Positions 44,605-53,144 of a DNA stretch of 64,000 nucleotides are shown piece by piece. Position numbers and translations under genes: made by a program. Position 1 is the first letter of the stretch, and every line of letters begins with the position of its first letter. The DNA is taken from NCBI GenBank assembly GCA_034416335.1, contig DAOULV010000013.1:40946-104945 (forward strand), read 5' to 3'. The notes beneath the pieces are model-generated. The model saw only the letters and a program-made list of their open reading frames with translations. It was not told where the DNA came from and did not search any database. This DNA is from MGML01 sp034416335. GTDB taxonomy: Bacteria > Chloroflexota > Dehalococcoidia > Dehalococcoidales > UBA2162.

Positions 44605-46401
44605 TTGCTGAAAAGTCATACTTGTGGAGAACTGAACAAAAATCACGTCGGGCAAAAGGTAACGCTTGCCGGCTGGGTACACCGCCGCCGCGACCATGGT
44701 GGTCTAACGTTTATCGACCTGCGTGACAGGGAAGGTATCGTCCAGGTAGTTTACAATCCCGAACTGGCGGAAGAATGCCACAGGATTGCCAGTGAAATGC
44801 GGAACGAATACGTGGTAAGTGTCGAAGGGGAGGTTTCATTGAGGCCGGCAGGGACGGAGAACCCGAAACTACCGACGGGAGAAATCGAGATAATCGCCAG
44901 CAGTACCAGGATTCTTAATCCGTCGCTGACACCCCCGTTTTACATAAATGAGGACGTAGAAGTCGATGAAAACGTACGGCTGAAGTACCGGTACCTGGAT
45001 TTGCGGCGCGAGAGAATGCGGGATAACCTGATACTCCGGCACAAAGTAATCAAGTATATGCGTGATTTCCTGGATGAAAGAGGATTTATCGAGGTTGAAA
45101 CCCCGATACTGATTAAAAGCACGCCTGAGGGCGCCAGAGATTACCTGGTCCCCAGCCGACTACATCCCGGTGAATTCTACGCTCTCCCCCAGTCACCCCA
45201 GCAGATAAAACAGCTTCTGATGGTTTCCGGGATTGAGAAGTACTTCCAGATAGCGAAGTGTTTCCGCGATGAGGATAATCGTGCCGACCGCCAGCCGGAA
45301 CATACCCAGCTCGATATTGAGATAAGCTTCGTTGAGGAAGAGGATATTTTTAACCTCATCGAAGAGCTCTATACATCGATGATAGAGAAGCTAAAGCCGG
45401 AACTCAGGCTGCAGAAACCTTTTCCCCGGCTCAGTTATACCGAGATAATGGAACGGTTCGGTTCCGATAAGGCTGATTTACGGTTCGGACTGGAACTTTC
45501 CGATCTTTCCGATATAGCCGGCGAGACCGAGTTTTCTGTATTCAGCAGGGCAGTTGCCGAAGGGGGCAGGGTGAAAGGTATATGTGTCCCGGGCTGTGCC
45601 GATTATACCCGGGGACAGCTTGAAGACCTTAATAAGCTGGTAAAGAGCCTCGGTGCCGCTGGAATATTGACCATAGCACTGGACTCTTCGACCGGAAGCC
45701 TGGATGACATAACGATAGAAAATGTTAAATCGGTTGCCTCGAAATATTTGACTGTCGAACAGGTTAAGGCTATAGCCGAACGCCTGGGTGCCGGACCGGG
45801 AGACCTGATGCTGATAGCCGCGGGTGATATCAAGATGGTAAATATGGTACTGGATACACTGCGAAATGAAATGGGACGCCGTCTGGACCTGATACCGCAG
45901 GACCAGTTGATATTCGCCTTTGTAGTGGATTTCCCGCTGTTCGAGTATGATGAAAAGCTGGGGCGATGGGACTCGGTGCATCATCCCTTCAGCGCACCTA
46001 AAGATGAGGATATACAGTATATGGAAACTTCGCCGGAAAAGGTGAAAGGCAGACAATACGACCTTATCTGCAACGGCTATGAGATGGCCAGCGGCAGCAT
46101 CAGAATTCATGATAGAGAAGTTCAAAACAAAGTGTTCGGCTTACTTGGTTATAAAGACGAGGAGATAAGAGAGCGTTTCGGACACCTGCTGGATGCGTTC
46201 GAATATGGGGCTCCGCCGCATGGAGGTATCGCTCCCGGAATCGACCGTCTGGTGATGCTCCTGGCGGGTGAGGAAAATATTCGTGAAGTGATTGCTTTTC
46301 CCAAGAACCAGGCTGCAATGGACCTTACCCTGAACGCTCCGTCGCCTGTTTCCGAAGAACAATTGACAGAACTGCATTTGAAACTGCTGGAGGACGAATG
46401 A
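44605..46401 (+). CDS. aspS: Aspartate--tRNA ligase
   Basis: 598 residues from TTG (CGGAG upstream). N-terminal OB anticodon-binding domain (LAGWVHRRRDHGGLTFIDLRDREG), class II motif 2 (CFRDEDNRADRQPEHTQLD), a GAD insertion domain as in bacterial AspRS, and motif 3 near the end (GIAPGIDRLVMLLAG). The ATGA overlap with tig shows an operon. Whether it also serves Asn-tRNA cannot be decided here. Confidence 0.97.
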   Translation: MLKSHTCGELNKNHVGQKVTLAGWVHRRRDHGGLTFIDLRDREGIVQVVYNPELAEECHRIASEMRNEYVVSVEGEVSLRPAGTENPKLPTGEIEIIASSTRILNPSLTPPFYINEDVEVDENVRLKYRYLDLRRERMRDNLILRHKVIKYMRDFLDERGFIEVETPILIKSTPEGARDYLVPSRLHPGEFYALPQSPQQIKQLLMVSGIEKYFQIAKCFRDEDNRADRQPEHTQLDIEISFVEEEDIFNLIEELYTSMIEKLKPELRLQKPFPRLSYTEIMERFGSDKADLRFGLELSDLSDIAGETEFSVFSRAVAEGGRVKGICVPGCADYTRGQLEDLNKLVKSLGAAGILTIALDSSTGSLDDITIENVKSVASKYLTVEQVKAIAERLGAGPGDLMLIAAGDIKMVNMVLDTLRNEMGRRLDLIPQDQLIFAFVVDFPLFEYDEKLGRWDSVHHPFSAPKDEDIQYMETSPEKVKGRQYDLICNGYEMASGSIRIHDREVQNKVFGLLGYKDEEIRERFGHLLDAFEYGAPPHGGIAPGIDRLVMLLAGEENIREVIAFPKNQAAMDLTLNAPSPVSEEQLTELHLKLLEDE

Positions 46402-47732
46402 AAATAACCAACGATAAGACCGAAAATAGCCAGATGTTCCTGACTATCGAGATGGAACCGGAAGAGGTCGAGGAGTCCATGCAGACTGCATATAAAAGAC
46501 TTAATAAAAAAGCCAGGATTCCGGGCTTCCGCAAGGGGAAAGCTCCCAGGGATATTTTCGAGCGTTACCTGGGTAAAGACTACCTCATGGAAGAAGCCCT
46601 TAACGATATTATTCCGACCGCTTATGCAAAGGCGGTCGAGGAACACAGCATAGAAGCTATCGCCCAGCCGCAGATAGAGATAGAAAAGATGGAGCCGCTG
46701 ACAATGAAAGCCACGGTTCCGCTGAAACCGACAATCGAGCTGGGTGATTACAAGAGTCTGAAAGTGGAACAGGAACAGGTTGAGGTTACCAGAGAAAAGG
46801 TTGACGAAGTTATCGAGCAACTCAGGCACCAGAACGCCACCTGGGAACCGGTGGAAGGTCGTGCTGTTGATTTCGACGACCTGCTGGTTATGGATATAGT
46901 CGGTACCATGGGCGAGAAGACCGTTATCGAACAGAAAGGCGCCCAGTACCAGGTTGTAGCCGGACAGACTTTTCCGGTGCTGGGATTTGCCGAGCAGCTT
47001 GTGGGGATGAATCCGGGCGACGAGAAGGAATTCGAACTGGAATATCCCGAGGATTACGGAGACGAAGAGCTGGCGGGTAACAAGGTCAAGTTTAATATCA
47101 AGGCGATAGAAATCAAGAAAGAGGTGGTGCCCGAGTTATCCGATGAATTCGCCAAAACCGTCGGCGCCGAATTCGAGACTATGGCAGCTTTACGCGAGAG
47201 AGCCGAGTCCGATATGAAGGAACGTGCCGAACAGCAGTCCAGGATTAATTTCGAGGAAGAAATAGTGCACGGTATTGCCGATATATCGAAGGTGGAATAT
47301 CCACCGGTGCTGGTGGAATCGGAGATTACACGTATACTCAACCAGCAGTTCCAGAGAAGCAGCCAGTCACTGGAAGACTATCTCGCTACGGTCGGCAAGA
47401 CCGAGGAAGAACTGAGGGAGGAAGTCAGACCTTCTGCCGAACACCGGGTTGTGCATTCACTCGTGTTAAGCAAGGTGGCCGAGGTGGAGGAGATTGACGT
47501 CAGTGATGAAGAAGTGGATGAAGAAATAGAGAATATGGTAAAAGATTCTACCGATAAAAAGGAAGAACTGAAGAAGTTTTTCAATGACCCGCAGATACGC
47601 GATTCCATCGTCCAGAATATGCTTACCCGCAAGACAATGGAGAAGCTGACTGAATATACAGCGACTGCGAAACCCGCAGCCAAAAAGAAAACAACTGGAA
47701 CAAGGAGAAAGAAAAAGGAGGAAGGGAAATGA
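46398..47732 (+). CDS. tig: Trigger factor
   Basis: 444 residues: ribosome-binding N-terminal domain with GFRKGKAPRDIF, central FKBP-like domain (about 160-245) and a helical C-terminal domain, ending with a Lys-rich tail (KKKTTGTRRKKKEEGK). It is the ribosome-associated chaperone. Overlaps both aspS and clpP by four bases. Confidence 0.95.
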   Translation: MKITNDKTENSQMFLTIEMEPEEVEESMQTAYKRLNKKARIPGFRKGKAPRDIFERYLGKDYLMEEALNDIIPTAYAKAVEEHSIEAIAQPQIEIEKMEPLTMKATVPLKPTIELGDYKSLKVEQEQVEVTREKVDEVIEQLRHQNATWEPVEGRAVDFDDLLVMDIVGTMGEKTVIEQKGAQYQVVAGQTFPVLGFAEQLVGMNPGDEKEFELEYPEDYGDEELAGNKVKFNIKAIEIKKEVVPELSDEFAKTVGAEFETMAALRERAESDMKERAEQQSRINFEEEIVHGIADISKVEYPPVLVESEITRILNQQFQRSSQSLEDYLATVGKTEEELREEVRPSAEHRVVHSLVLSKVAEVEEIDVSDEEVDEEIENMVKDSTDKKEELKKFFNDPQIRDSIVQNMLTRKTMEKLTEYTATAKPAAKKKTTGTRRKKKEEGK

Positions 47733-48355
47733 ATTTCGATCCGATGAATAATCCGATGAACGTGATACCCGGCGTACTCGAAAGCGGACCAAGGGGGGAC
47801 AGGTACTGGGATATTTACTCTCTGTTGCTTAAAGAGAGAATAATAATGCTCTTTACACAGATTACCGATCCTGTGGCTAATGCCATTATCGCCCAGCTCC
47901 TGTACCTGGAGCGGGAAGATCCGGATAAAGATATCAGTATGTACATCCAGAGCCCGGGAGGGTCAATTCACTCCGGACTGGCGATATATGACACGATGCA
48001 ATTTATCCGACCGGATGTGTCAACCATCTGCGTGGGAATGGCTGCCAGCATGGCGACGGTCCTGCTTTCCGCCGGAGCTAAAGGAAAGCGATATACCCTG
48101 CCTCACTCCACCATCCATATGCACCAGGCTATGAGCGGTGTGGAAGGCCAGGCATCCGATATTCAGATCCATGCCCGTGAAATTACCCGACTGCAGGATA
48201 TCCTCAAGGATCTGCTGGTCAAGCATACCGGACAAAATATGGAGAAGATTACGCGCGATACCGACCGCGATTACTATCTTAATCCCGAGCAGGCAGTCGA
48301 GTATGGAATAGTCGACGAAGTACTTTCGAAACCTGAAAAAGAAGAAAATAAGTAA
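47729..48355 (+). CDS. clpP: ATP-dependent Clp protease proteolytic subunit
   Basis: 208 residues with the catalytic Ser in GMAASMATVLLSAG and His in LPHSTIHMHQ; the Asp follows in TDRDYYL. Forms the double-heptamer serine protease chamber. Last gene of aspS-tig-clpP; a terminator follows at 48446. Confidence 0.97.
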   Translation: MNFDPMNNPMNVIPGVLESGPRGDRYWDIYSLLLKERIIMLFTQITDPVANAIIAQLLYLEREDPDKDISMYIQSPGGSIHSGLAIYDTMQFIRPDVSTICVGMAASMATVLLSAGAKGKRYTLPHSTIHMHQAMSGVEGQASDIQIHAREITRLQDILKDLLVKHTGQNMEKITRDTDRDYYLNPEQAVEYGIVDEVLSKPEKEENK

Positions 48356-48445
48356 CAGACAGTACCTCACCTGGACCATTGATAATCTGCTAGGTTTTCT
48401 TCCCGATTCGACCGGACAGGACAATCACAGTGAGATAAAACCGGA

Positions 48446-48471
48446 GGGAGCGGCTTCAGCCGCTCCCTTTT
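48446..48471 (+). terminator. Terminator after clpP
   Basis: GGGAGCGGC, loop TTCA, GCCGCTCCC, then TTTT. Confidence 0.85.
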
Positions 48472-48495
48472 CATGATTGTTGGTAAAGAACTAAT

Positions 48496-48618
48496 ACCTA
48501 AATACGAAATACTAAGCAATATCGAGTCTCAAAGTCCAAATGTTGAAACAATCCCATATGGATTTAGAACATACATATTTTGAATTCATTTAGAGCTTAG
48601 AAATTAGTTATTAGAATT
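48496..48618. repeat. AT-rich intergenic repeat remnant
   Basis: The stretch with CTAAATACGAAATACTAAG, CAAAGTCCAAATGTT and, inverted, CTTAGAAATTAG resembles the AT-rich palindromic intergenic repeats seen in many environmental genomes. No coding frame. Confidence 0.35.
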
Positions 48619-48637
48619 TTCACCTTAGGCTGTATGA

Positions 48638-48643
48638 TATAAT
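48638..48643 (+). promoter_or_regulatory. -10 box directly before smpB
   Basis: TATAAT ends seven bases before the smpB ATG, leaving no room for a ribosome-binding site; the message may be leaderless. A good -35 box is not clear. Confidence 0.45.
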
Positions 48644-48650
48644 TATATTG

Positions 48651-49127
48651 ATGGCGATTAAGACTATAGCAACCAACAGAAAGGCATTCCATAACTACAA
48701 TATTCTGGAAAGTATGGAAGCGGGTATCGTGCTTACCGGCACTGAGATTAAGTCTATCCGTGCCGGCAAGACGAGTTTATCCGATGCTTATGTCAGGCCG
48801 GATAAAGGCGAATTATGGCTCCTGAACGCTCATATTGCCAGGTATGACAGTGCCAGCTATATGAGTCACGAGCCTACCCGGCCGAGGAAGTTGCTGCTGC
48901 ACCGCAGGGAAATCGCCGGATTAACCTCTAAACTTGCCGAAAAAGGTCTTACACTTGTCCCCCTGAAAATTTACATCAAGGACAGCATCGCCAAGGTGGA
49001 AATAGCCCTTGCCAAAGGCAAGAGGTTATACGACAAACGCGAATCGATAGCTCGCAGAGACTCCGACAGGGAGATACGGCGGGCGGTGAAAAAGCGCAGC
49101 CAGAAGACCGCGGCAGGCGCAAGGTAA
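48651..49127 (+). CDS. smpB: SsrA-binding protein
   Basis: 158 residues from ATG 48651 (a TTG codon lies directly before it). Contains NRKAFHNYNILESMEAGIVL, GTEIKSIRAGKTSLSDAYV and the basic C-terminal tail (YDKRESIARRDSDREIRRAVKKR). SmpB carries tmRNA into stalled ribosomes. It ends five bases before ssrA, its RNA partner. Confidence 0.97.
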   Translation: MAIKTIATNRKAFHNYNILESMEAGIVLTGTEIKSIRAGKTSLSDAYVRPDKGELWLLNAHIARYDSASYMSHEPTRPRKLLLHRREIAGLTSKLAEKGLTLVPLKIYIKDSIAKVEIALAKGKRLYDKRESIARRDSDREIRRAVKKRSQKTAAGAR

Positions 49128-49132
49128 AAGGG

Positions 49133-49486
49133 GGGGCGCGCGGGTTCGACAGGGGAGGTATGCTACAGGATTGCAGGCTGAGGTGCCGCTACCCTCATAA
49201 AACAAGTGGCAAAAATAACTGGCGAAGAACCAGTATTAGTTGCCGCCTAATTATTAGGTGACACATCCAACCTGACCTCACCCCGACGGGTCGGGATTGG
49301 GTGACGAAAAGCCGGGGTGCCATCGTCCGGACGTCGATAAGGACAGTGAAAGAGATAATCGACTTGCCGTGCTGAACTCCGTCGGCAGAGGTCTGTAACG
49401 GCGAGACTAAAGAGTCGACTAAGCTTGTAGTATATTCTGGGTAGCCTCTTTTGGACGGGGAGTTCGACTCTCCCCCGCCTCCACCA
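49133..49486 (+). ncRNA. ssrA: Transfer-messenger RNA
   Basis: The 5' end GGGGGCG pairs with CGCCTCC before ACCA to form the acceptor stem; GGTTCGACAGG and the T-arm GGGGAGTTCGACTCTCCCC are intact and CCA is encoded. The tag frame starts at GCA 49209 and reads AKITGEEPVLVAA then TAA (49248). Ending in VAA fits proteolysis tags. The 3' end is the source of the repeats that follow downstream. Confidence 0.96.
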
Positions 49487-49498
49487 GCAATATTGGTT

Positions 49499-49532
49499 AA
49501 AAGGGCTTCGGTGAGAACCGAAGCCCTTTTTT
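49499..49532 (+). terminator. ssrA terminator
   Basis: AAGGGCTTCGGT, loop GAGA, ACCGAAGCCCTT and a T run. Similar hairpins (GCTTCGGTGA... type) follow several of the downstream repeats. Confidence 0.95.
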
Positions 49533-49557
49533 ATAGTTATTTTCTCTTGAATATGTA

Positions 49558-49833
49558 CTATTTATCGCCGCTATGTGCGATATAGTGTTCCTTCAATTTC
49601 TCCAACAGGTCCCTTTCGCAAGTCGGCAACATACCTAAACACATTTCATATACAACGCATTTCCGGCAATCGCCGTGGTTGGGACATTCGGTATTCCAAC
49701 ATTCACATTCGAACTTGTACGCTTCACGACCGCTTGCCATTGCCGAACGCATTTCCTTGGGTGAAACTTTCGGAGGATTCTCTCTCCATTTGAACTTGTT
49801 CGGCTGTGCCAGTATGTTTTTCTCATCTAGCAT
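49558..49833 (-). CDS. Small Cys-rich protein, paralogue 2 (unknown)
   Basis: 91 residues from ATG 49833, AAAGGA upstream, one base after the stop of its paralogue. Shares with that gene the pattern QPNxxKWRxNxPxVSxxEMR, CxCWN, GDCxxC, PTCxRxLL and LxEHYI. Six Cys suggest a zinc or Fe-S site. It lacks the 85-residue N-terminal part of the upstream copy. Family not recognised. Confidence 0.65.
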   Translation of the reverse strand: MLDEKNILAQPNKFKWRENPPKVSPKEMRSAMASGREAYKFECECWNTECPNHGDCRKCVVYEMCLGMLPTCERDLLEKLKEHYIAHSGDK

Positions 49834-49834
49834 T

Positions 49835-50380
49835 TTAGTGCATCCTTTCATCATAATAATGCGCTCTGTACTCCGTATCGCGGCTAAATACAATATAGTG
49901 TTCTTCCAAGTCCCCCAACAGAGCCCTTTGGCAAGTTGGGAACTGCCACATGTACAAATGAAATACAATGCATGCCTTGCAATCACCGAATAATGCGCAA
50001 TGATTCCAACAGTCGCATTCCATCTCGTGCGCTTTTTCAGCGTACGCTTGTGCCTCGCGCATCTCATCTTCCGAAACTTCTGGAGTATTATCTCTCCATT
50101 TGTACCTGTTTGGCTGCTTCAGCATGTTCCTTATTTCCGGCGGTTCGTTGCTGTTTTCCATGTCGCCGAAAGGGTTCATCATCTTATGAAATTCTGCAAC
50201 GGCTTCCGGTTTCAACATGGATGTTATGACCTCAATACCTCTCTTTGAAGCATCCGGGTCAAAGTTGCCTTCTTGTGGTGGCCTGAGGTTCTCCTCCAAG
50301 GCCGCTTTCATTGCTTCCTGCTTGCCATCTTGCGTGTGTTCCAGGATAAAATCAAACAACCTTTTTCGACCGTTTTCCAT
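49835..50380 (-). CDS. Cys-rich protein, paralogue 1 (unknown)
   Basis: 181 residues with AAAGGAG before the start. The N-terminal half (MENGRKRLFDFILEHTQDGK...) is helical; the C-terminal half from about residue 86 is a paralogue of the next gene, with CDCWN, GDCKAC and PTCQRALL. Tandem duplication and possible partner function are inferred. It is the only gene pair in the first cassette, between ssrA and the repeat at 50510, and runs against ssrA. Confidence 0.65.
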   Translation of the reverse strand: MENGRKRLFDFILEHTQDGKQEAMKAALEENLRPPQEGNFDPDASKRGIEVITSMLKPEAVAEFHKMMNPFGDMENSNEPPEIRNMLKQPNRYKWRDNTPEVSEDEMREAQAYAEKAHEMECDCWNHCALFGDCKACIVFHLYMWQFPTCQRALLGDLEEHYIVFSRDTEYRAHYYDERMH

Positions 50381-50509
50381 TTGTATTACTCCTTTTCAGG
50401 TAATATTGATATGTAACCTTGAGTGTGAACGGTAGTTACCAATCCCGAACACTTTAGGATGAATATATGCTCGATAATAACTCCTTTAATTATTGAACGT
50501 CAAACGAAG

Positions 50510-50575
50510 CAGAGCATTGTTTCAGGGGGAGCTTAAGCTCCCCTTCTTGTTTATATGGGATATATGACATACAAT
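50510..50575 (+). repeat. ssrA-derived repeat B (degenerate) with promoter
   Basis: GAGCATTGTTTCAGG, as in the other copies, then a shortened palindrome GGGGAGCTTAAGCTCCCC in place of the T-arm; the acceptor-stem part is missing. A promoter TTGTTT-17-TACAAT (50547-50575) follows and would drive the next gene. Confidence 0.6.
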
Positions 50576-50616
50576 CAATTAAATAATTAAATCGATGGAC
50601 TTACAGGAGGTTAGTG

Positions 50617-50940
50617 ATGGCAAAATATTTACAGGTTGTTGCCTTGAACTGCACGGAGCCTGAAAAAGAAGGGGAATTCAACGAATGGTATAACAATATC
50701 CACCTACCAGATATCCTTGAGACTCCAGGTTTTCAAAGAGCAACACGTTGGGAAAATACTAATCCTGGAGAAGGTGATGCGAAATATCTTGCTCTGTATG
50801 AAATTGAAACAGAAGATATCGAGAGTACGATGAAAGCATTACTAGATAACCTGGCAGTGAAGAGAGAAGCTGGTCGAACGAGTGATCTCCTGGGTCCGCG
50901 AGTACTAAGGGGGACATATAGACAGATAATCTCTATTTAA
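50617..50940 (+). CDS. EthD/dimeric alpha-beta barrel-like protein
   Basis: 107 residues from ATG 50617 with AGGAGG at the right distance. The pattern EFNEWYNNIHLPDILETPGFQRATRW plus KYLALYEIET is typical of ferredoxin-like dimeric alpha/beta-barrel proteins (EthD/ABM-like), which include small oxygenases, isomerases and proteins of unknown role. Single-gene cassette between repeats B and C. Confidence 0.65.
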   Translation: MAKYLQVVALNCTEPEKEGEFNEWYNNIHLPDILETPGFQRATRWENTNPGEGDAKYLALYEIETEDIESTMKALLDNLAVKREAGRTSDLLGPRVLRGTYRQIISI

Positions 50941-51003
50941 TCTTGAAGCTATAAAGACGAAAAGCTTCTCAACAATCTCAAATATACGGACAATAGATTA
51001 AGC

Positions 51004-51092
51004 AAAACACAGCATTGTTTCAGGGGGAATTCGACTCTCCCCCGCCTCCACCAGAAACAAAGACGGGTTCGGAGAAGTATTTTCGGACCCGT
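51004..51092 (+). repeat. ssrA-derived repeat C (best preserved) and hairpin
   Basis: AAAACACAGCATTGTTTCAGG, then GGGAATTCGACTCTCCC and CCGCCTCCACCAG (end 51054), nearly identical to the ssrA 3' end. A hairpin ACGGGT...ACCCGT (51064-51092) follows. The rest of the gene-free stretch to 51423 has only short broken frames and no recognisable gene; a TATAAT-like box lies near 51335. Confidence 0.8.
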
Positions 51093-51423
51093 TTATTATA
51101 TTGATAACAGATCCTTCACGCTGGGCAGCGACCTGAAAGACTGGTCTGAAAGGTGGTTTTGGCATAACTGCTACTACCCAGTTGTTTTTTTAATCAACGT
51201 AGACAGCAGCTTTCTCGAATGTCTCTCAAGAAATCGTCCCGGCATATTCGAAGTCCTGTAGCAGATCTTTGATCAATTGATTCTGACTCAGGCCAATCAA
51301 AAGGACTATAAGTTTTTCGTATATAGATAAAGTAGTATAATCGACCTGATCGATAACTACCTTTAATTTATGCAAGAGTGAAAAGTTAGTCTATTCTTAC
51401 TCCGATATTATCAGGCGATCATC

Positions 51424-52278
51424 ATGAAGTTTATCTCTATGATAAAGACGAAAAAATTAAGGTATATACTTATATTCCTTTTGCTACTGGTTCTTTCTGT
51501 GATCATACTATTTTCATGTTATGGTGATTCATTTACTTATTTACGGAAAGGCAGAGATCATTTATATCTTAATGATGGAGAGCATGAATTGTTTTGGTTT
51601 GAGGGAATACACTCCAATAACCCTGATAACATTATGTTTGCTGATATAAAAACCGAATTTACACAATTCGGCCCGGACCTTGCTCTTGTTGAAGGTGGGC
51701 GGGATGAAAATATAAAACAGAATGAAGAGGAAGCTATTTTACTTGGTGAAAGCAGTTATGTTGCCTTCCTTGCGCATGAGGATAGCATTGATTGTGAGAG
51801 TACCGAACCACCTGATTCTTATATGGGACAAGAATTAATATCAAAATATGAAATAAATGACATACTTGCTACACTCACTTTTCTTCAAATCAAGCAATGG
51901 CAAAGAGAATCAAAAGAAAGAACGATAGATTTTAACGATATGATAGTTGGTTGGATCAAAGCAAATTCTGAACGTATGTTCCAGGATCTAAAAATCGAAA
52001 TTAACCTTGCATATATACAAGACATACTCGAACCTTTTGCAGGATATAGAGTTGATGATAGTAATTGGCTTGATGTTCCAGCTGATAAGATAATTGACGA
52101 TGATAATATTATAAATGCAATTTGGCGGGACAGGTCCGTAATCAGAAATAAATATCTGGTAGAATTGATTCAAGAAAAAATGACGTTATACAACAAAATA
52201 TTTATTATGATGGGCTTTGATCATGCGAATGCAATTATGACTGATCTTGAAAATATCTTTGAAAAGAGTGACACTTAG
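51424..52278 (+). CDS. TraB/GumN-like lipoprotein (tentative)
   Basis: 284 residues, strongly AT-rich. A basic N-terminus and hydrophobic helix end at LFSCYG, a possible lipobox, so it may be an anchored exported protein. The mature part has DLALVEGG and KIFIMMGFDHANAI, recalling the beginning and end of TraB/ChaN-type domains; this is a weak match. No ribosome-binding site of note. Alone in its cassette between repeats C and D. Confidence 0.5.
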   Translation: MKFISMIKTKKLRYILIFLLLLVLSVIILFSCYGDSFTYLRKGRDHLYLNDGEHELFWFEGIHSNNPDNIMFADIKTEFTQFGPDLALVEGGRDENIKQNEEEAILLGESSYVAFLAHEDSIDCESTEPPDSYMGQELISKYEINDILATLTFLQIKQWQRESKERTIDFNDMIVGWIKANSERMFQDLKIEINLAYIQDILEPFAGYRVDDSNWLDVPADKIIDDDNIINAIWRDRSVIRNKYLVELIQEKMTLYNKIFIMMGFDHANAIMTDLENIFEKSDT

Positions 52279-52462
52279 TTCGAAGGTATTCTTGGAATCA
52301 TTGTAGTAATTACCGGTTGCACAGATAAAAGTATAGGCAATAAGGATTAATCATCATTTCAGCCAAAAAGTATTCATATAACGAATCTTTTCAATTGGAG
52401 GTCGATATTCTTTCATTCAATACAAACTGCGAACGCCTGCCTGCTTTTGAGTAAATAAAAAA

Positions 52463-52605
52463 TCATTGGGGTGAATGTAGTTCGGTTCTCTCCTTTTGCG
52501 GCGGACCTACGATACCGCCTCCACCAGATAATCAAAAAAGGCTTCGGTGACAACCGAATCCCCTTTTTTTCTCTCTTGTTTTCTTTTCTTATATGACCTA
52601 TAATC
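52463..52605 (+). repeat. ssrA-derived repeat D, terminator and promoter
   Basis: A diverged T-arm (GTAGTTCGGTTCTCTCC), an insertion GCGGCGGACCTACGA, then ACCGCCTCCACCAG (end 52528). Next comes a terminator GGCTTCGGTGACAACCGAAT with T run (52541-52569), and a promoter TTGTTT-17-TATAAT (52577-52605). Confidence 0.75.
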
Positions 52606-52651
52606 AAATACCCTCTAGGCCGATTATTCGATTTGAAGGAAGGGGAAAACA

Positions 52652-53095
52652 ATGGAAAATATAAATGATATGAATAGAGTAATAGCGAAAAAAGGTCAAG
52701 ACTCACTTGAGATCTTTAATGAAATAGAAAGAAATAAGCGACGAATATTACAAAGGTATACACATGATGAACAAGGATTTTCAATTCGCATTTCAACCTT
52801 GATTAATTCCATTCAGCAACCTCATTATCATACCGAATTAACTGAGGCGATAATGATGATTGAAGGAAGTATTGAAGCTTATTGGTGGAATTCAAATTCG
52901 GTAAAACAATTTTCGCTAGGTGAGATTGGTGACATTGTAGTATTCCCTCCAATGATACCTCATACACTAGACATAATAATGGACAATACACAAATTGTCG
53001 TCTTTAAGTTTGCTTATGAAATTGGTTCCAATGATTGGATTAGCCCAGATTTTATCCCTGGTGAAATCAAAGAGAAATTGCTTCGACGAGAATAA
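52652..53095 (+). CDS. Cupin-fold protein
   Basis: 147 residues, GAAGGAAGGGG upstream. HYHTELTEAIMMIEGSIEAYWW and VFPPMIPHTLDII are the two cupin motifs with the His residues expected for a metal site; resembles small WbuC-like or sensor cupins. AT-rich. First gene of the cassette that starts at repeat D; followed 49 bases later by a protein of unknown function. Confidence 0.7.
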   Translation: MENINDMNRVIAKKGQDSLEIFNEIERNKRRILQRYTHDEQGFSIRISTLINSIQQPHYHTELTEAIMMIEGSIEAYWWNSNSVKQFSLGEIGDIVVFPPMIPHTLDIIMDNTQIVVFKFAYEIGSNDWISPDFIPGEIKEKLLRRE

Positions 53096-53144
53096 ATGGA
53101 ATCAAAGATAGTTTTGGAGATAGACTAATAGGGTGATATAGGAA

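Noticed and set aside
51093..51423. Gene fragment or transposase relic after repeat C
   Set aside because: Both strands give open stretches of only about 30-45 codons with no start signal and no recognisable motif.
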